Shown here in pieces: positions 54,300-64,000 of a stretch of 64,000 bases of DNA (positions are counted from its first letter, which is position 1; the number at the start of each line of letters is the position of its first letter). A model generated the notes under the pieces. It was not told the origin of the DNA and did not search any database. It saw nothing but the letters and a program-made list of their open reading frames with translations. This stretch comes from Trachythela sp. YZ-2020 (lineage: Eukaryota > Cnidaria > Anthozoa > Malacalcyonacea > Clavulariidae). The DNA is taken from NCBI GenBank assembly GCA_016169945.1, contig JADLSH010000393.1, forward strand, positions 7,271,501 through 7,335,500. Reading direction: 5' to 3'. The position numbers and the translations under genes were made by a program.

Positions 54300-54512
54300 A
54301 ATATGCTCACTAGTTGTACATGTAACATCCGACGTTTCTTTCCTTTGCACAAGTCTACATTTCACACCAATTCTTGCTGGGGGATTTGGTACATTGAACA
54401 AGGTTGGAATTGCTGTCGTTTTCAAGGTTTTTTTGGACTTCGTGATGAACATTTCCTCCTCGAAGTGGGCGCTGCATATTCTCAAATTACGATACAAATA
54501 CCCGGCATCTTT
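54300..54512 (-). pseudogene. THAP-domain exon (C-terminal half of the finger)
   Basis: From an acceptor (cttaattcag) at 54512 the minus strand reads KDAGYLYRNLRICSAHFEEE, a basic stretch and TAIPTLFNVPNPP. The C-x-H pair followed by F and the later AVPTLF-like box are the second half of the THAP zinc finger (C2CH), the DNA-binding domain of P-element transposase and THAP proteins. The first half (C-x2-4-C) should be in an upstream exon that I cannot find. The frame runs on to a stop at 54231. Confidence 0.7.
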
Positions 54513-54555
54513 CTGAATTAAGTCTCATCCAAATTAAGTCTCATCTAATCAGGTC

Positions 54556-54646
54556 ATCCAAACACGGAAACCATAAAGTAATTGTTTTATAAAATAACAA
54601 CAACACGATAGTCTTCCGTGTTTGGATGGCCTGATCCAAACACGGG
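54556..54646. repeat. inverted repeat atccaaacacggaa, three copies
   Basis: atccaaacacggaa at 54556-54569, its inverse ttccgtgtttggat at 54614-54627, and a third copy atccaaacacggg at 54634-54646 facing back. It could form alternative hairpins upstream of the THAP exon. Confidence 0.75.
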
Positions 54647-54974
54647 TTTCAACCAATCAGAGCAAGCGTTATATGCATGTTATTTTATAATACAGTATAC
54701 CGGTAATTGGGGTTTAAAAATACAAAGTTTATTTTAATAAATATTTATTTCACATTTATATACATTTAAGTACTTAAATTCAAAAACTAAATAAATATGT
54801 GTTCAATGTCAATGAATATTACTATATTCTAAATAGGGGCTGCTTTTTTTAACCCTCAATTAAACCATTACAATAATCTGAAGGCCTGTTTATATGATCT
54901 CGTGTACTAGGGACATCCTACCCCTGAGCCACTGGCAAGGCAAAATTATATTCATATACTATCATCTATAGCTA

Positions 54975-55310
54975 CTGCCATGCAAGTGTTTACATGGAAA
55001 GTTTTGAACCTGTCTTGCCTAGTGGGGTGACCCTGGCAGTAGGCTGGGTCACTCTCTCAGGTGGGACAGCATCTCTAGTACTCGAACTATATAAACATTG
55101 CCCGAGGCTATGCAAAATTGGTAGGCATTCAAATAAGATCAAATAGTCTCAGGTTTTGCCCCTATACTAGTATAGCAAGTGTTGACATGGAAAGTTTTGA
55201 ACTTGTCTTGCCTAAAGGGGTGACCCTGGCAGTAGGGTCACTCTCTCAGGGGGACAGTGTCTCTAGTATGTAAAATTGGTAGGCATTCAGATCAAATACT
55301 CTCAGGTTTT
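54975..55310. repeat. ~150-bp direct duplication, ~190 bp apart
   Basis: acatggaaagttttgaac, ggggtgaccctggcagtagg and aaaattggtaggcattca occur in the same order at 54990-55140 and 55178-55300. Inside the P-like element; non-coding. Confidence 0.75.
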
Positions 55311-56915
55311 CCCCAATCAGGTGAACAAATTATATAACCATAGTTGTAAGATTCTGCATCTGATTCAGTGTACAGTAATGAAAGAATACTTCAGTCCAAC
55401 AGGATTGATTGGCAATCTAGAAAAGCAATCCTATAGCGTAAGCCTATAAAATTGACCTTTGAGAGCCAACAAAATGCTGTCCTTGCAAATGCCCCCATCA
55501 TGGGGTCACAATAATGCTTACCACCCTTGAGGAAACACCATTGACCAATGCACTATCCTAGGGAAATCACTAAATTTGACTAATCCCCCACCATTGGGTC
55601 AATATATAAGTTAAAGTCTATATGAGTACTTTTGAGTACTCTGGCTCCATGCCCATGATTCCATCAGTCCATGTTGAATGTTGATGTTCATTTTCGTATC
55701 TGAATGCTGTTTTATGCAATGTTCTTGATTCGCAAAAAAGTGTTTACAGTAAATTAACGACAACCCTTTGATACAAAATTTGATATATATGAGCTAGAGC
55801 AAAAAAACTCGCATATAAAGTTGCCAAGTTCCACTTCGAGTTCAAAGTACTGAATCGAATCATCAGATTGCCAGAAATTCTCACTCCTGCAGGATGTCTT
55901 TTCTCATTTTCGCCGTTAAAAATTTTCGTCCAGAAAATGAAGATCGATCGGTTACTGCGCTTAAAATCGCTGTTTTATTGCCAAAATTTTCCATTTTCCT
56001 ATCTCTTTCCTAATAAAAAATGTGCTTTACACTTGCCAGAGGGTCGCGCATGCGCATTAAACAAATTGGGACATGATTTGCCGCGTGTTCCCTATCTGTA
56101 TATAATTAATCTGTGGTCAAACTAAGGCAAGCGCGTGCATGCTGGAAAATAGCCGATAAATAAAAATTCAAAATAAATATTTCTAGTCGTAGTATCAAAG
56201 CAAAACTTTACATAATAAACACACAGATAAAAAGCTAAATTTCGACTATTGGAAGTCTGTGGTAAAATGGTCTTATAAAGAAGATATTAAAGATTGTTGA
56301 GTTGAACTGGAGTATGACTGAGGTATGTTGGGGATTAAACTTTTAGTATTTTTTATTCTGTAATGCTTAGTCGGCAAAATAGCCCACTGTTAAAAAGCTT
56401 ATTTTGTAAGGATTCCGTACTCAAAAGGAAATCGTACTCAAAGTGCTCTTGCGACAACATATTTAAAATGCGACCGACCAGAAAGAGTTAATAGACAATT
56501 TTTAAATTTAACATGCAAATACTTAAATAAATATTAAAATTTAATATTATGTATGTAGATATGTATGCATGTGTTTGTAAAATGTATAATGTTAATGGAG
56601 CGTGCCTCTTATCAAATATGCGAAAAAAGGCCAAAGCATATGTAACATGAAACAACAAAATAGTCTGATTTCAATTGGATAACGTACCAGGGATGAGTTG
56701 GACACAAAATAAATTGGATAAACGTGTAAAAAAGAAATGAGTGGGTGATTGTTAATATGCATAGCTTTTCTAAGGTAAATATGAAATAAAAGAAACCATA
56801 CATTTTAATTGAGCTCTTATTATTTTTGCAAAATGAGTTTAAACACAATGAGTTTAAACTAAAATGAAAGATATTGTAATGTATAAAAATAAATGATCGA
56901 TTAATTATTATTTAG

Positions 56916-57150
56916 TCTTTTTAAAATACCACCAGTCGTTACAAAACAAATCGTAGTAGAACCATTTAGACTCTTTGTTCTTGTGCATGAAATCCAATTG
57001 TCTGGCTCTTTTTTCAGCAGACCTATGGTTTGACCAGTGTTGAGATGTTAGAATCCACTCGCTAATGTATCTGGGTGACCCTCTGTTTCCAATTATATAG
57101 AGGAAAAGTTTAAAGGTATCTTTATCACTTATTGGCTTTTTCCAGAATCC
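56916..57150 (-). pseudogene. C-terminal coding fragment of an unknown repeat protein, copy 3
   Basis: Reads FWKKPISDKDTFKLFLYII, SEWILTSQHWSNHRSAEKRA, KWFYYDLFCNDWWYFKKTK then stop, all in one frame. This copy lacks the frameshift shared by copies 1 and 2, so it better represents the original protein end. Upstream of FWKKP the similarity ends and LINE sequence begins. Confidence 0.55.
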
Positions 57151-57244
57151 ATGTTCTAAATGTGAATCACAATACAAGAAATATAAAAACAAGCTCAACC
57201 ACCTATCATGAATAAAAAAATGTATATATGTCATAAACAACAAA

Positions 57245-57480
57245 AAAAGTAAATCGTCTTTGCCATTTTCATTCAAAATTGACGGTAAATTGACTTTGGA
57301 TCCAACGGATATCGCTAATGCGTTTTGTAAATATTTTGTTTCATTTTTGGCTGACAATGTAAATGAGTTCATGACTGAGTTGAAACCTACTACTTTTTCC
57401 ATCATCAACAATTTGTTCAATTTAATAAAACACATCACGATATGCCTCCTAAATGAAGAAATTACAAAGCACGATTCAAC
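57245..57480 (+). pseudogene. LINE ORF2 fragment (pre-RT linker)
   Basis: Reads LPFSFKIDGKLTLDPTDIAN then AFCKYFVSFLADNV, the block just before the reverse transcriptase in CR1/L2-like LINEs. Truncated on both sides. Confidence 0.6.
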
Positions 57481-57945
57481 CTAAAAGTTGTTGATTTTGC
57501 TGAAAAATCAAACAACTCTGCTGCTGGACAGCAGTTTGGAGTTTGGAGTTAGTAGACACATTTAGATTTTTGTCATTTACTTCAAGCTTTTATTTCTATC
57601 AGATCGAATAATATTGCCAAATTATAGTTTACTTTTGTCGATATACCTTTAATCTTTAAGTACAAACTACAACTATGGATTATAAAGTTTCTTATCTCAT
57701 TTTTATTCCTCAAAATTGAAGTGGCCATACTTGCCTGCTATATCCAAAATGGCTGCCATTATTGACAATTTATATCGATTTATATTGTGTTGTATCGCAT
57801 AGACATAAGTATTCTTAAACTCTGCAAGTGTCTTTGAAGCTTTATTATCCTTTCAAAATCTACTTTAGCTTAAATTTTGTTTTAACGGACTGCGGCAATC
57901 AAATTTTGAGCTGTCTATTTTTGTTCTAATTTCTAGTGTCTTTGA
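57481..57945. other. no gene seen
   Basis: AT-rich. A perfect Harbinger terminal repeat was sought here and not found. A plausible splice acceptor (ctaatttctag) precedes the next exon at 57936. Confidence 0.35.
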
Positions 57946-59180
57946 ATGAGTCCTTTCAGATGGCCCTTTGTTCAACATGACATTGATTTGGCAAAAGAAG
58001 TAATGGCAGGCAGACCTGAAAAACCCTGTTACTGGGATGATATAGCCAGTCAGCTGAATGCAATCTTTACCATTTCAACTGGCAAACCATTTGAGCTAAA
58101 AGGCAGGAGCCGTAGGGAAAGAATGGAACAACTTATTCAAAAATAAAAATATAATACCTCAAGAGGTGTGACATTATGGTTTGTTTCGAGAGCAAAGAAA
58201 GTGGGAAGGGGGCTATGAGTGTGATTTTACAAAAATAATTATCCTATTTGGCAATTGACAATCAGAATAGTCTTAATTTTATTATTTTATCCTACTGTTC
58301 AAGAAGGCATGTTGGCATCATGACAACTCAAAAGCCAAATCCTTGTAACCAGCCCACATAAGTGCCTTTATATGTACTAAAGTATTTACTGTATACTTTC
58401 TACATCTTTTAAAGATCTGGTACTGAGGAAGCCTATACAGAGTTACATACACTGCTTGAAGATATCATAACCTTTCAGCAAGATCTCAAGGAAACACGAA
58501 AGAAAGAGAAGGAAGAAAAGCAAAGGAAAATTCAAGACAGCAAAAGAGGGGATGAGATGCGACAAGCAGCCCTAAAAGGAATAGCTGGTTAGTATTTTCC
58601 CCAAGACTTTTCCCCTTTGATTGGTGAAATAATTTTTCGATGTTAATAAGGGTTTGTTGAGAGGTGGACTTATTGGTTTTTAAAATGAAACCCAGTGCAA
58701 TTCAATGCAACTAAGCACTGTACATGTACATATGTTACTTTTGATGTGAACAGGAAGGATAGACTTTATAAATTTATTTAAAAGTAGAATGTTCTATTCT
58801 ATAGGGATCAAATCCGGGGGGGGGGGTAATAAATGGTTAATGATAAATGATTTCTATGCTATGCTGTGAATGGATTTAACTATTTTAGTTAGGTACAGAC
58901 TTCTATTTTGCCTCCAGCAGCAAAAAAAAGACAAGGTACACTTGAAGATAGGTTTTTAATGCATTTTTCCAATTTCTACTACTTTTATAGCCTTGTTTGC
59001 ACGATTTACTAATGTTTTGCATTTTGTGTAGGAAAAAAGTTATAAAAAGGGCAAGTAAGTTATCTGCAGTGCAAAATGTTGAAAAAAAAGGGGGGGGGGG
59101 AAGCAGAACTGAAAGTCAAAGAAATAAGGAAGAAAAACACGTTTCAGGATGGAAATGGAAGAAAGAAAGACTATGTTAGA
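57946..59180 (+). pseudogene. Harbinger-associated Myb/SANT-like protein, multi-exon, decayed
   Basis: The exon at 57946-58140 starts MSPFRWPFVQHDIDLAKEVM and continues WDDIASQLNAIF and FELKGRSRRERMEQLI, a trihelix/Myb-like DNA-binding domain common in cnidarian Harbinger-linked proteins. A second exon (about 58412-58589) reads SGTEEAYTELHTLLEDIITF then a charged coiled coil (KKEKEEKQRKIQDSKRGDEM) up to a GT donor. Further basic coding remnants lie at about 58918 and 59030-59180. A stop interrupts the end of exon 1. Harbinger elements need such a Myb-like partner for nuclear import and DNA binding of the transposase; the DDE gene lies convergently downstream. Confidence 0.7.
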
Positions 59181-59517
59181 ATTGCTGCAAAATAAAATGC
59201 AAATGTAAACGTAGCTTTATTCTCAAACATTTGTGTTAACATTGTAGTTTGTCATATTTAAACAACATCTTTTACTCAATATAATATGTACAGTAGTTAT
59301 ACCTACAATGTTAGTTGAGATTGCTTACTCAATTTTAATTGTCTTACTCATTTAGTAGATATGTTTCAATACAAGGTGGATCAACCTCAAAAAAAAAGGT
59401 ATTTGTTAGGGACCCATATAGGCATGTATGACAATTTGTCATGAGTGCACCAACAAGGTTAGTATTTGGCAAGAGGGCCTTCGAATTATTTTTACAATCC
59501 AAATATGCAAAGTAATT

Positions 59518-60456
59518 TCATATTTGTCCAAAACCCCACTGAACACTAACTCGAACTTTGCTCATTCCTTTGTTGAAACTCTTCTCGTCCTCTGTCAAGT
59601 TGGCACCACAAAAACGAGCCATGATATGTCTGGTAATGCCATAAGCAGGGCCGCCGTAAACTATGTGACGTTCCCCATTGATGTTTTCAAGTACCTGTAA
59701 CTTTTCACATAAACCACTTACAGCAAGCATAAACACATCATGCCTTCTACCTTCCATAGGGCCATACATATGGGCAATTAAACCATTAGGTGCATGAACT
59801 GACTAAAAGAGAAAAATTACATGAAATACCAAACGGGGATGGTTTACCTGGAATTTTATGCAGTGCACTCTTTTGTGACCACTGAACATAATGCTCTAGT
59901 TGCACACTGGTCTTGCTATAGGCCTTACAGTGCCGTCAATGAACCCCCAGCAGCTAGTAAGAGGAGCACCTTTGAGAAATGCTCAAGATCTAACCAGGTG
60001 AGGTCCAAAGACTCCAGCAAATGCTTGTGCCGCACATATATCATCAATGACCTAAAAATATCATGCAAATAATTATATATAATATATAAATAGAACATGT
60101 GGTTAGAGTATAGCAAATACGACGGTTGACTGTTGTGTAAACTTCAGGTAGTTTTACACAACAGTCAACAGCCATATAAATAGAACAACATGCAAACGAA
60201 AAATAGTTAAAGAAGCCAAAAAATCTCAGAAATGGTATAAATAGACTAACTGTATTGAAAATGATGCTCAATTGAGAGTCACTTTGCCCAAAAAGAGACA
60301 CAAGGTCAGATCATCTATTTGGATATGTTGTTAACCTTCTTAACATTATCATGAGAGCTTCAAGTCCACTTGCAGAGGTTCCTTGACTACATGTGTACTT
60401 TCTTGGTAAACGTAATGCAGTACATAGATGATGTGTCATTTTTTTCAAACCTATAA
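59518..60456 (-). pseudogene. PIF/Harbinger (HARBI1-like) DDE transposase, decayed
   Basis: Minus-strand exons: about 60456-60258 (ALRLPRKYTCSQGTSASGLE, then SLFGQSDSQLSIIFNTVS), about 60055-59930 (VIDDICAAQAFAGVFGP then GFIDGTVRPIARP, first catalytic Asp) and about 59880-59518 (SIMFSGHKRVHCIKFQ, MYGPMEGRRHDVFML, IVYGGPAYGITRHIMARF, SKVRVSVQWGFG). The order and motifs are those of DDE_Tnp_4/HARBI1. The usual YGDPAYG is YGGPAYG and the usual SVEWGFG is SVQWGFG, so the second and third catalytic acids are substituted, and stops and shifts occur. The copy is inactive. Confidence 0.8.
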
Positions 60457-62990
60457 TATAAGTATTGGTAAAGAAAACTGCAAGTTAAAACAATGCCACT
60501 TAGCATAAGTGCTAAGAAAAACTCGGACATAGTTTCAAGTATTATTAACCCACCTGAACATTTGCATGCAGTCACTGTCACTAAGAGTTTCCAAGTCAAG
60601 CCTGTGCCGATTTTGAGTGCAAAGTTTCTTCGAAACTTTGCAGTATTGTGGTGAGTGGTGAAAATTCAAACGAGTCAGTCATTCATTCATTCAATCATAG
60701 TGTAAACTTTCCGGGGGTTCATACAGTTTATGTTTCTTTTTAAATTTCATTACCATTTAATGATTTAGTGCTTCACATTTTTCTTTAAATATTCTTTTGA
60801 TCTTATGGCGACTTTACACAAACTATGCTGAATTAGAGTCTTTATATTGAACTTGAAACATTTGCTAAAGACGTTGAATTGACATTAAATTGGCGACTTT
60901 CCCCCGGAACACCCGATTTTTTGTGCAATCACAAATACACATGCGCTATCAAGTGTGTGGCCGCGAGATGATTGCGAGATTCGTACACGTGCCGTGTAGC
61001 GAGTCTAGCGACAAGAACATTATCATTATATAAAATTATCAATATAAGTATATAAATTATAAGTATGTCGATGAACCGGAGAGAAATCAGTCATTATAAC
61101 TGACTTACCAACTTGCCTTCAATTCAGTACTGGATAATCAACGGGAAGGTTGTAGAAATTCACTTATTTTCGCTTCCTGAGCATTATTATTTGACATTTG
61201 CTTTCGAGAATATTATTATGACAAAATATTTAAAGACTGTCTCAAATGCGAGTTTGCAGATTATATAAATGATAAGGAAGGTAAATGTGGTAGCAGTTTA
61301 AAGGCTATATTATTTCAAATACAACTATAGCCTTATGAACTATAGGGGCAATGCCAATGTGGCAATGTCAATAAACTTGTGCAAGTCGATGGCTGGATAT
61401 ATATAGTATACTGCATGTATTCGATCTGTAATCTGTATTATGAACTATCAAAACAGTGTAGACTATAGTATCCGATTTATATTATAACCTCCATCGTATA
61501 AAACGGAATCATATAAACGTGCTGCAAAGCCTGCAGTCTCAATAGTCGTGTTAATTTAAACTTTACAGTATACCTTGAATTGATGGGATATAATTGTATT
61601 GGGATGTATATTTTAAAATAAATGTAAATTCTGATTTTCTGTGATATAAATAATTACGTTGAAGTGTGAACGTAAACAACAGTACTGTTTATATATGCAT
61701 TGTCATTGACATTGTTAGGAAAACGAAAGTTACACAGTATTTCCGCTTTGAAAAAAATCCCCTTAAAAATTGTGTCGGTGTTCTAGTTGAAGGCAGTGGC
61801 CCGACTATACACCCTTAGTTTTTATACTATTTCACCAAACAATTCAGATTTCCGACTTGGACTTACTTAACTTGGGCTAATATATAATAGCCGCCCATGT
61901 GCAAAATTTGAAGTGACAGTCCGGAATTATAGAGTACAAACATATACAGTAGAGTCATATTACTGTAAACAAAATTTCAACACAACATTTATTAATAATA
62001 TGAACCCTGTAATATTTACAAAACTAAACTATATCATACATGTAACTACTCTTAACTCTTTACTCTTTGTCCTTCTATAACTTAATACTGAGTATAAGTC
62101 ATAAACATAACGATTAACGAATGTTTTTCTTTCAACACAACAACAACGTAATATTTACTGTAACTATTCAATGATAATTTGTATTGTGTAGACATTGTAA
62201 GATGACAAATAAAATATTTTTTTACTAAAAGCAAAGTTTCAATGATAATTTTCTTGGAAAGCTTGGTAGGGTCCGTCTCTTGTTACAAGTAATTATAAAT
62301 GGGGCATAATTTGCCTGCATATGTTTACGCTTGGCGTTAAAAACACGATTTTCAAAAGCGAAGTTAAAAATAGGCCTTCGAAAAACAAATGTCATGAGAA
62401 CTTGACAATCTTGACATATAAATACTGCTAGCTATAATTCCATGTATGACTGATCTATTTACGCCAGCAATAAATACGCATACACTTCCCACGGCGAGTT
62501 GTGAAATATTCTTTATGTGTAGGATCAAGGAGAGATTTTCCTGAAACATTACTTGCATTTACTTGTAAATTATGGTGTTTATACAGGATCCAAATTCCAA
62601 AATTCAACAAAAATATGTCTTCGCCGCAGAGTACTTCAGTGCTTCCATATTAATCTTTCATTTTTCTTACTGAATTTCCCCCCATTTTCACTCCCATTTT
62701 CCTCAAAACTTATGGCTCTTTGAAACTTTGCACAATCCTTGGATCCCTAGTTTCACTTGGGGGGAAATATTGTATCCAAAACAAGACTTCAAGATTGTCG
62801 TTACTCGAACTAGAAGTGCTGCTGCTGTCCGAATTGTAGGTCATTATTTCCAACATGTCCTTCAAATCTTTTTGTCAGCTTACAAAAAAAACATTGAAAA
62901 CCACAAAAATGCCTTAAAAACTTGCCTTTGTGCACCCGGCATTGCTTTTGCGCGGAATACTGAAAAACTGGCACGAAAAGGATCTGAAAA
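60457..62990. other. no gene supported
   Basis: About 2.5 kb of AT-rich sequence. Short frames (for example 62364-62558 minus, 62728-62994 plus) carry no motif I recognise. Harbinger terminal repeats may lie here, but I could not pair them with the left side. Confidence 0.4.
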
Positions 62991-63680
62991 CTAAATCCAC
63001 AACAAGTTGTAAACCCCAAACCACAAATGGCGAATTGCAAACCGCGGTTCGCGGTATAACATCTAAATAGAAATCTAAAGGTCTCTAGTGAGAAAGCTTG
63101 TCCAAGACTGGCAAAAACAGCAAGCCAAAATAAAGCAGCTGCCCAAGCCAAAATAAAGCAGCTGCCCAAGACAAAATGTGTGGATCGTGGATTGAAGTGT
63201 CACTGGCCTAAACTCGAAGAGGAGCTAGTGAAATGGATAGACGAGAACGACTTTCTGGTTATGTCGTAACCAGAAATCAAATGTTGCAAGCTAAAGCGTT
63301 GCCCAAGAAAAACAATATTGTTGGCCCCACAGGGCACAAAAGTTGGTGTAGCCACTTCATGAAAAGAAACAACCTCATGCTCAGACAGAAAACGAAAATC
63401 TCGCAGAAACTTCCCGCAGATCTTGAAGATAAAATTACAAATTTTCACTCGTTCATGATCAATCTTTGTAAACAACATGGCTATGATCTGAAGCACATTG
63501 GAAACATGGTTCGAAAAAAAGGCCGTCATCCAAAACCGTGAACAAAGCAGGCGCAAAAACCGTTTATGTGAGGACAAGTGGACACTAAAAGGTGAGATTC
63601 ACCACAGTGCTTGCTTGCATGGTCAATGGCACTTCTTCACTTTCATATGGTTTGTCACGAAAACAAACCCGGTTTACTAG
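62991..63680 (+). pseudogene. Tigger/pogo (Tc5-like) transposase N-terminal region, decayed
   Basis: Consecutive plus-strand blocks in shifting frames: a brinker-type segment (VQDWQKQQAKIK), RGLKCHWPKLEEELVKWI, then the CENP-B-type HTH (63233-63541, RERLSGYVVTRNQMLQAKAL and SWCSHFMKRNNLMLRQKTKI), LPADLEDKITNFHSFMINL and IGNM. After IGNM the normal DETPxWFD catalytic block is disrupted; TVNKAGAKTVYVRTSGH and LACMVNGT-like remnants follow in another frame to about 63680. A 19-bp unit (caagccaaaataaagcagc) is duplicated at 63121-63165. The rest of the transposase is not recognisable before the window ends. Confidence 0.75.
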
Positions 63681-64000
63681 CAACTTTCTTGTTATTTCCG
63701 AACAGTGTTGACTGTAAAATACTTCTGCTTTGCTGTGGACTTTAGCTTGGCTATATTTTTGGTTGTGGCCACATGTGTTTATAGAATAGTTGCAAAAATT
63801 AGTGTTTTGGTTGCTGTGTGTATGCAAAAGGTTGTATTTTTAAGAAGCCCTTCCATTAAAATAACTGAAAATATATTATATGCAAAGTCCTGTCTGCCAC
63901 TACTCCAGACAGTAAGTAGTTACTACCAGTGATTGCTGAAAGTTGTTAATAAACAGCCCTTTGTCCCATGATATACTGTAGTTCTCCTATAATTGTTTAG
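63681..64000. other. window end, possible decayed transposase tail
   Basis: No supported frame. May hold further degraded Tigger sequence. Confidence 0.3.

Larger units (their letters stand above)
52891..56115. mobile_element. P-like DNA transposon, 3.2 kb, 34-bp perfect ends, 7-bp duplication
   Basis: The terminal repeats 52891-52924 and 56082-56115 are exact inverses (starting CACAGATTAATTATATACAG). Flanks are gtcaaac at 52884-52890 and 56116-56122; the uninterrupted target is seen once at about 11187 (gtcaaactacgac). A 7-bp duplication, CA...TG ends and an internal THAP-domain exon fit the P superfamily. No full transposase is readable, so it is probably a decayed or non-autonomous copy. 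Confidence 0.8.
52337..56491. mobile_element. AACTCTTTCT-end element, copy 2, itself interrupted
   Basis: The left half 52339-52890 matches 10676-11190 and the right half 56123-56489 matches 11195-11596. The ends are aactctttct and agaaagagtt. The empty site is visible in the duplicated block (gctagtttaatggac at about 26917), locating the insertion between gctagtt and aat, consistent with a TTAA-like target carrying one mismatch on the left. Confidence 0.75.
52281..57150. repeat. third, diverged copy of the 27-kb repeat block, split by nested insertions
   Basis: 52281-52336 and 56492-57150 together match the unique part of the duplicated block at 26880-27800 (aaataaatttaaggttaaac, then gacaatttttaaatttaaca, then the coding fragment). 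The (tatgtcatg)n array is reduced to a few bases here. A SINE array is absent. The split is caused by the AACTCTT element copy. Confidence 0.75.

Noticed and set aside
62728..63169. Open frames on both strands at 62728-62994 and 62810-63169
   Set aside because: No recognisable motif, and the 3' part overlaps the better-supported Tigger-like plus-strand sequence.

Overview
This is AT-rich, intron-containing animal DNA. No recognisable single-copy host gene is present: nearly every coding trace belongs to a transposable element. The mixture (CR1/L2-like LINEs with coral and anemone-like reverse transcriptases, Penelope-like elements with a GIY-YIG nuclease, animal EnSpm/CACTA transposases, Harbinger, P-like/THAP and Tigger elements, tRNA-derived SINEs) points to a marine invertebrate, most likely a cnidarian. 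The taxon is an inference from protein flavour, not from a marker gene.

Layout. 0-5.6 kb: broken LINEs in both orientations, an integrase-like fragment and an inserted SINE. 6.0-7.7 kb: an element with ~400-bp inverted repeats. 8.6-10.5 kb: a decayed transposase-like multi-exon gene. 10.7-12.5 kb: two related short elements with AACTCTT ends. 13.0-13.9 kb: an unrecognised reading frame cut by a MITE. 14.6-40.6 kb: one deeply nested locus. A ~270-bp tRNA-derived SINE-like unit, tandemly repeated and partly segmentally duplicated, has been split by three DNA transposons: an 8.9-kb foldback-type element (14999-23943), a 2.2-kb element with 17-bp ends (23989-26208) and an 11.1-kb EnSpm/CACTA-like element (28248-39361). 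Inside the foldback element sits a 2.8-kb element whose inverted repeats carry CRE and TATA promoter motifs and which encodes zinc-finger proteins. 42.0-47.9 kb: a 44-bp minisatellite interrupted by a 5.7-kb element with CACGGTGGCCGT ends, carrying a transposase-like gene and a convergent unknown gene. 48.4-51.6 kb: a Penelope-like element with a second Penelope remnant inserted in its reverse transcriptase. 52.3-57.1 kb: a three-level nest (repeat block, AACTCTT element, P-like THAP element). 57.9-60.5 kb: a decayed Harbinger element (Myb-like gene plus DDE gene). 63.0-63.7 kb: start of a Tigger/pogo-like transposase.

The most interesting unit is the 11.1-kb EnSpm-like element. It appears complete, with matched ends and a TNP2-like transposase gene on the minus strand. 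Divergent from that gene, about 360 bp away, is an intact eight-exon gene for a coiled-coil BEN-domain protein. The element ends are packed with the palindrome TTCTATAGAA. By analogy with plant CACTA elements, where an accessory protein binds subterminal repeats, the BEN protein could be the end-binding partner of the transposase. That role is inference.

All exon boundaries, duplications and families were read by eye. Coordinates of decayed elements are approximate, and no database search was possible.
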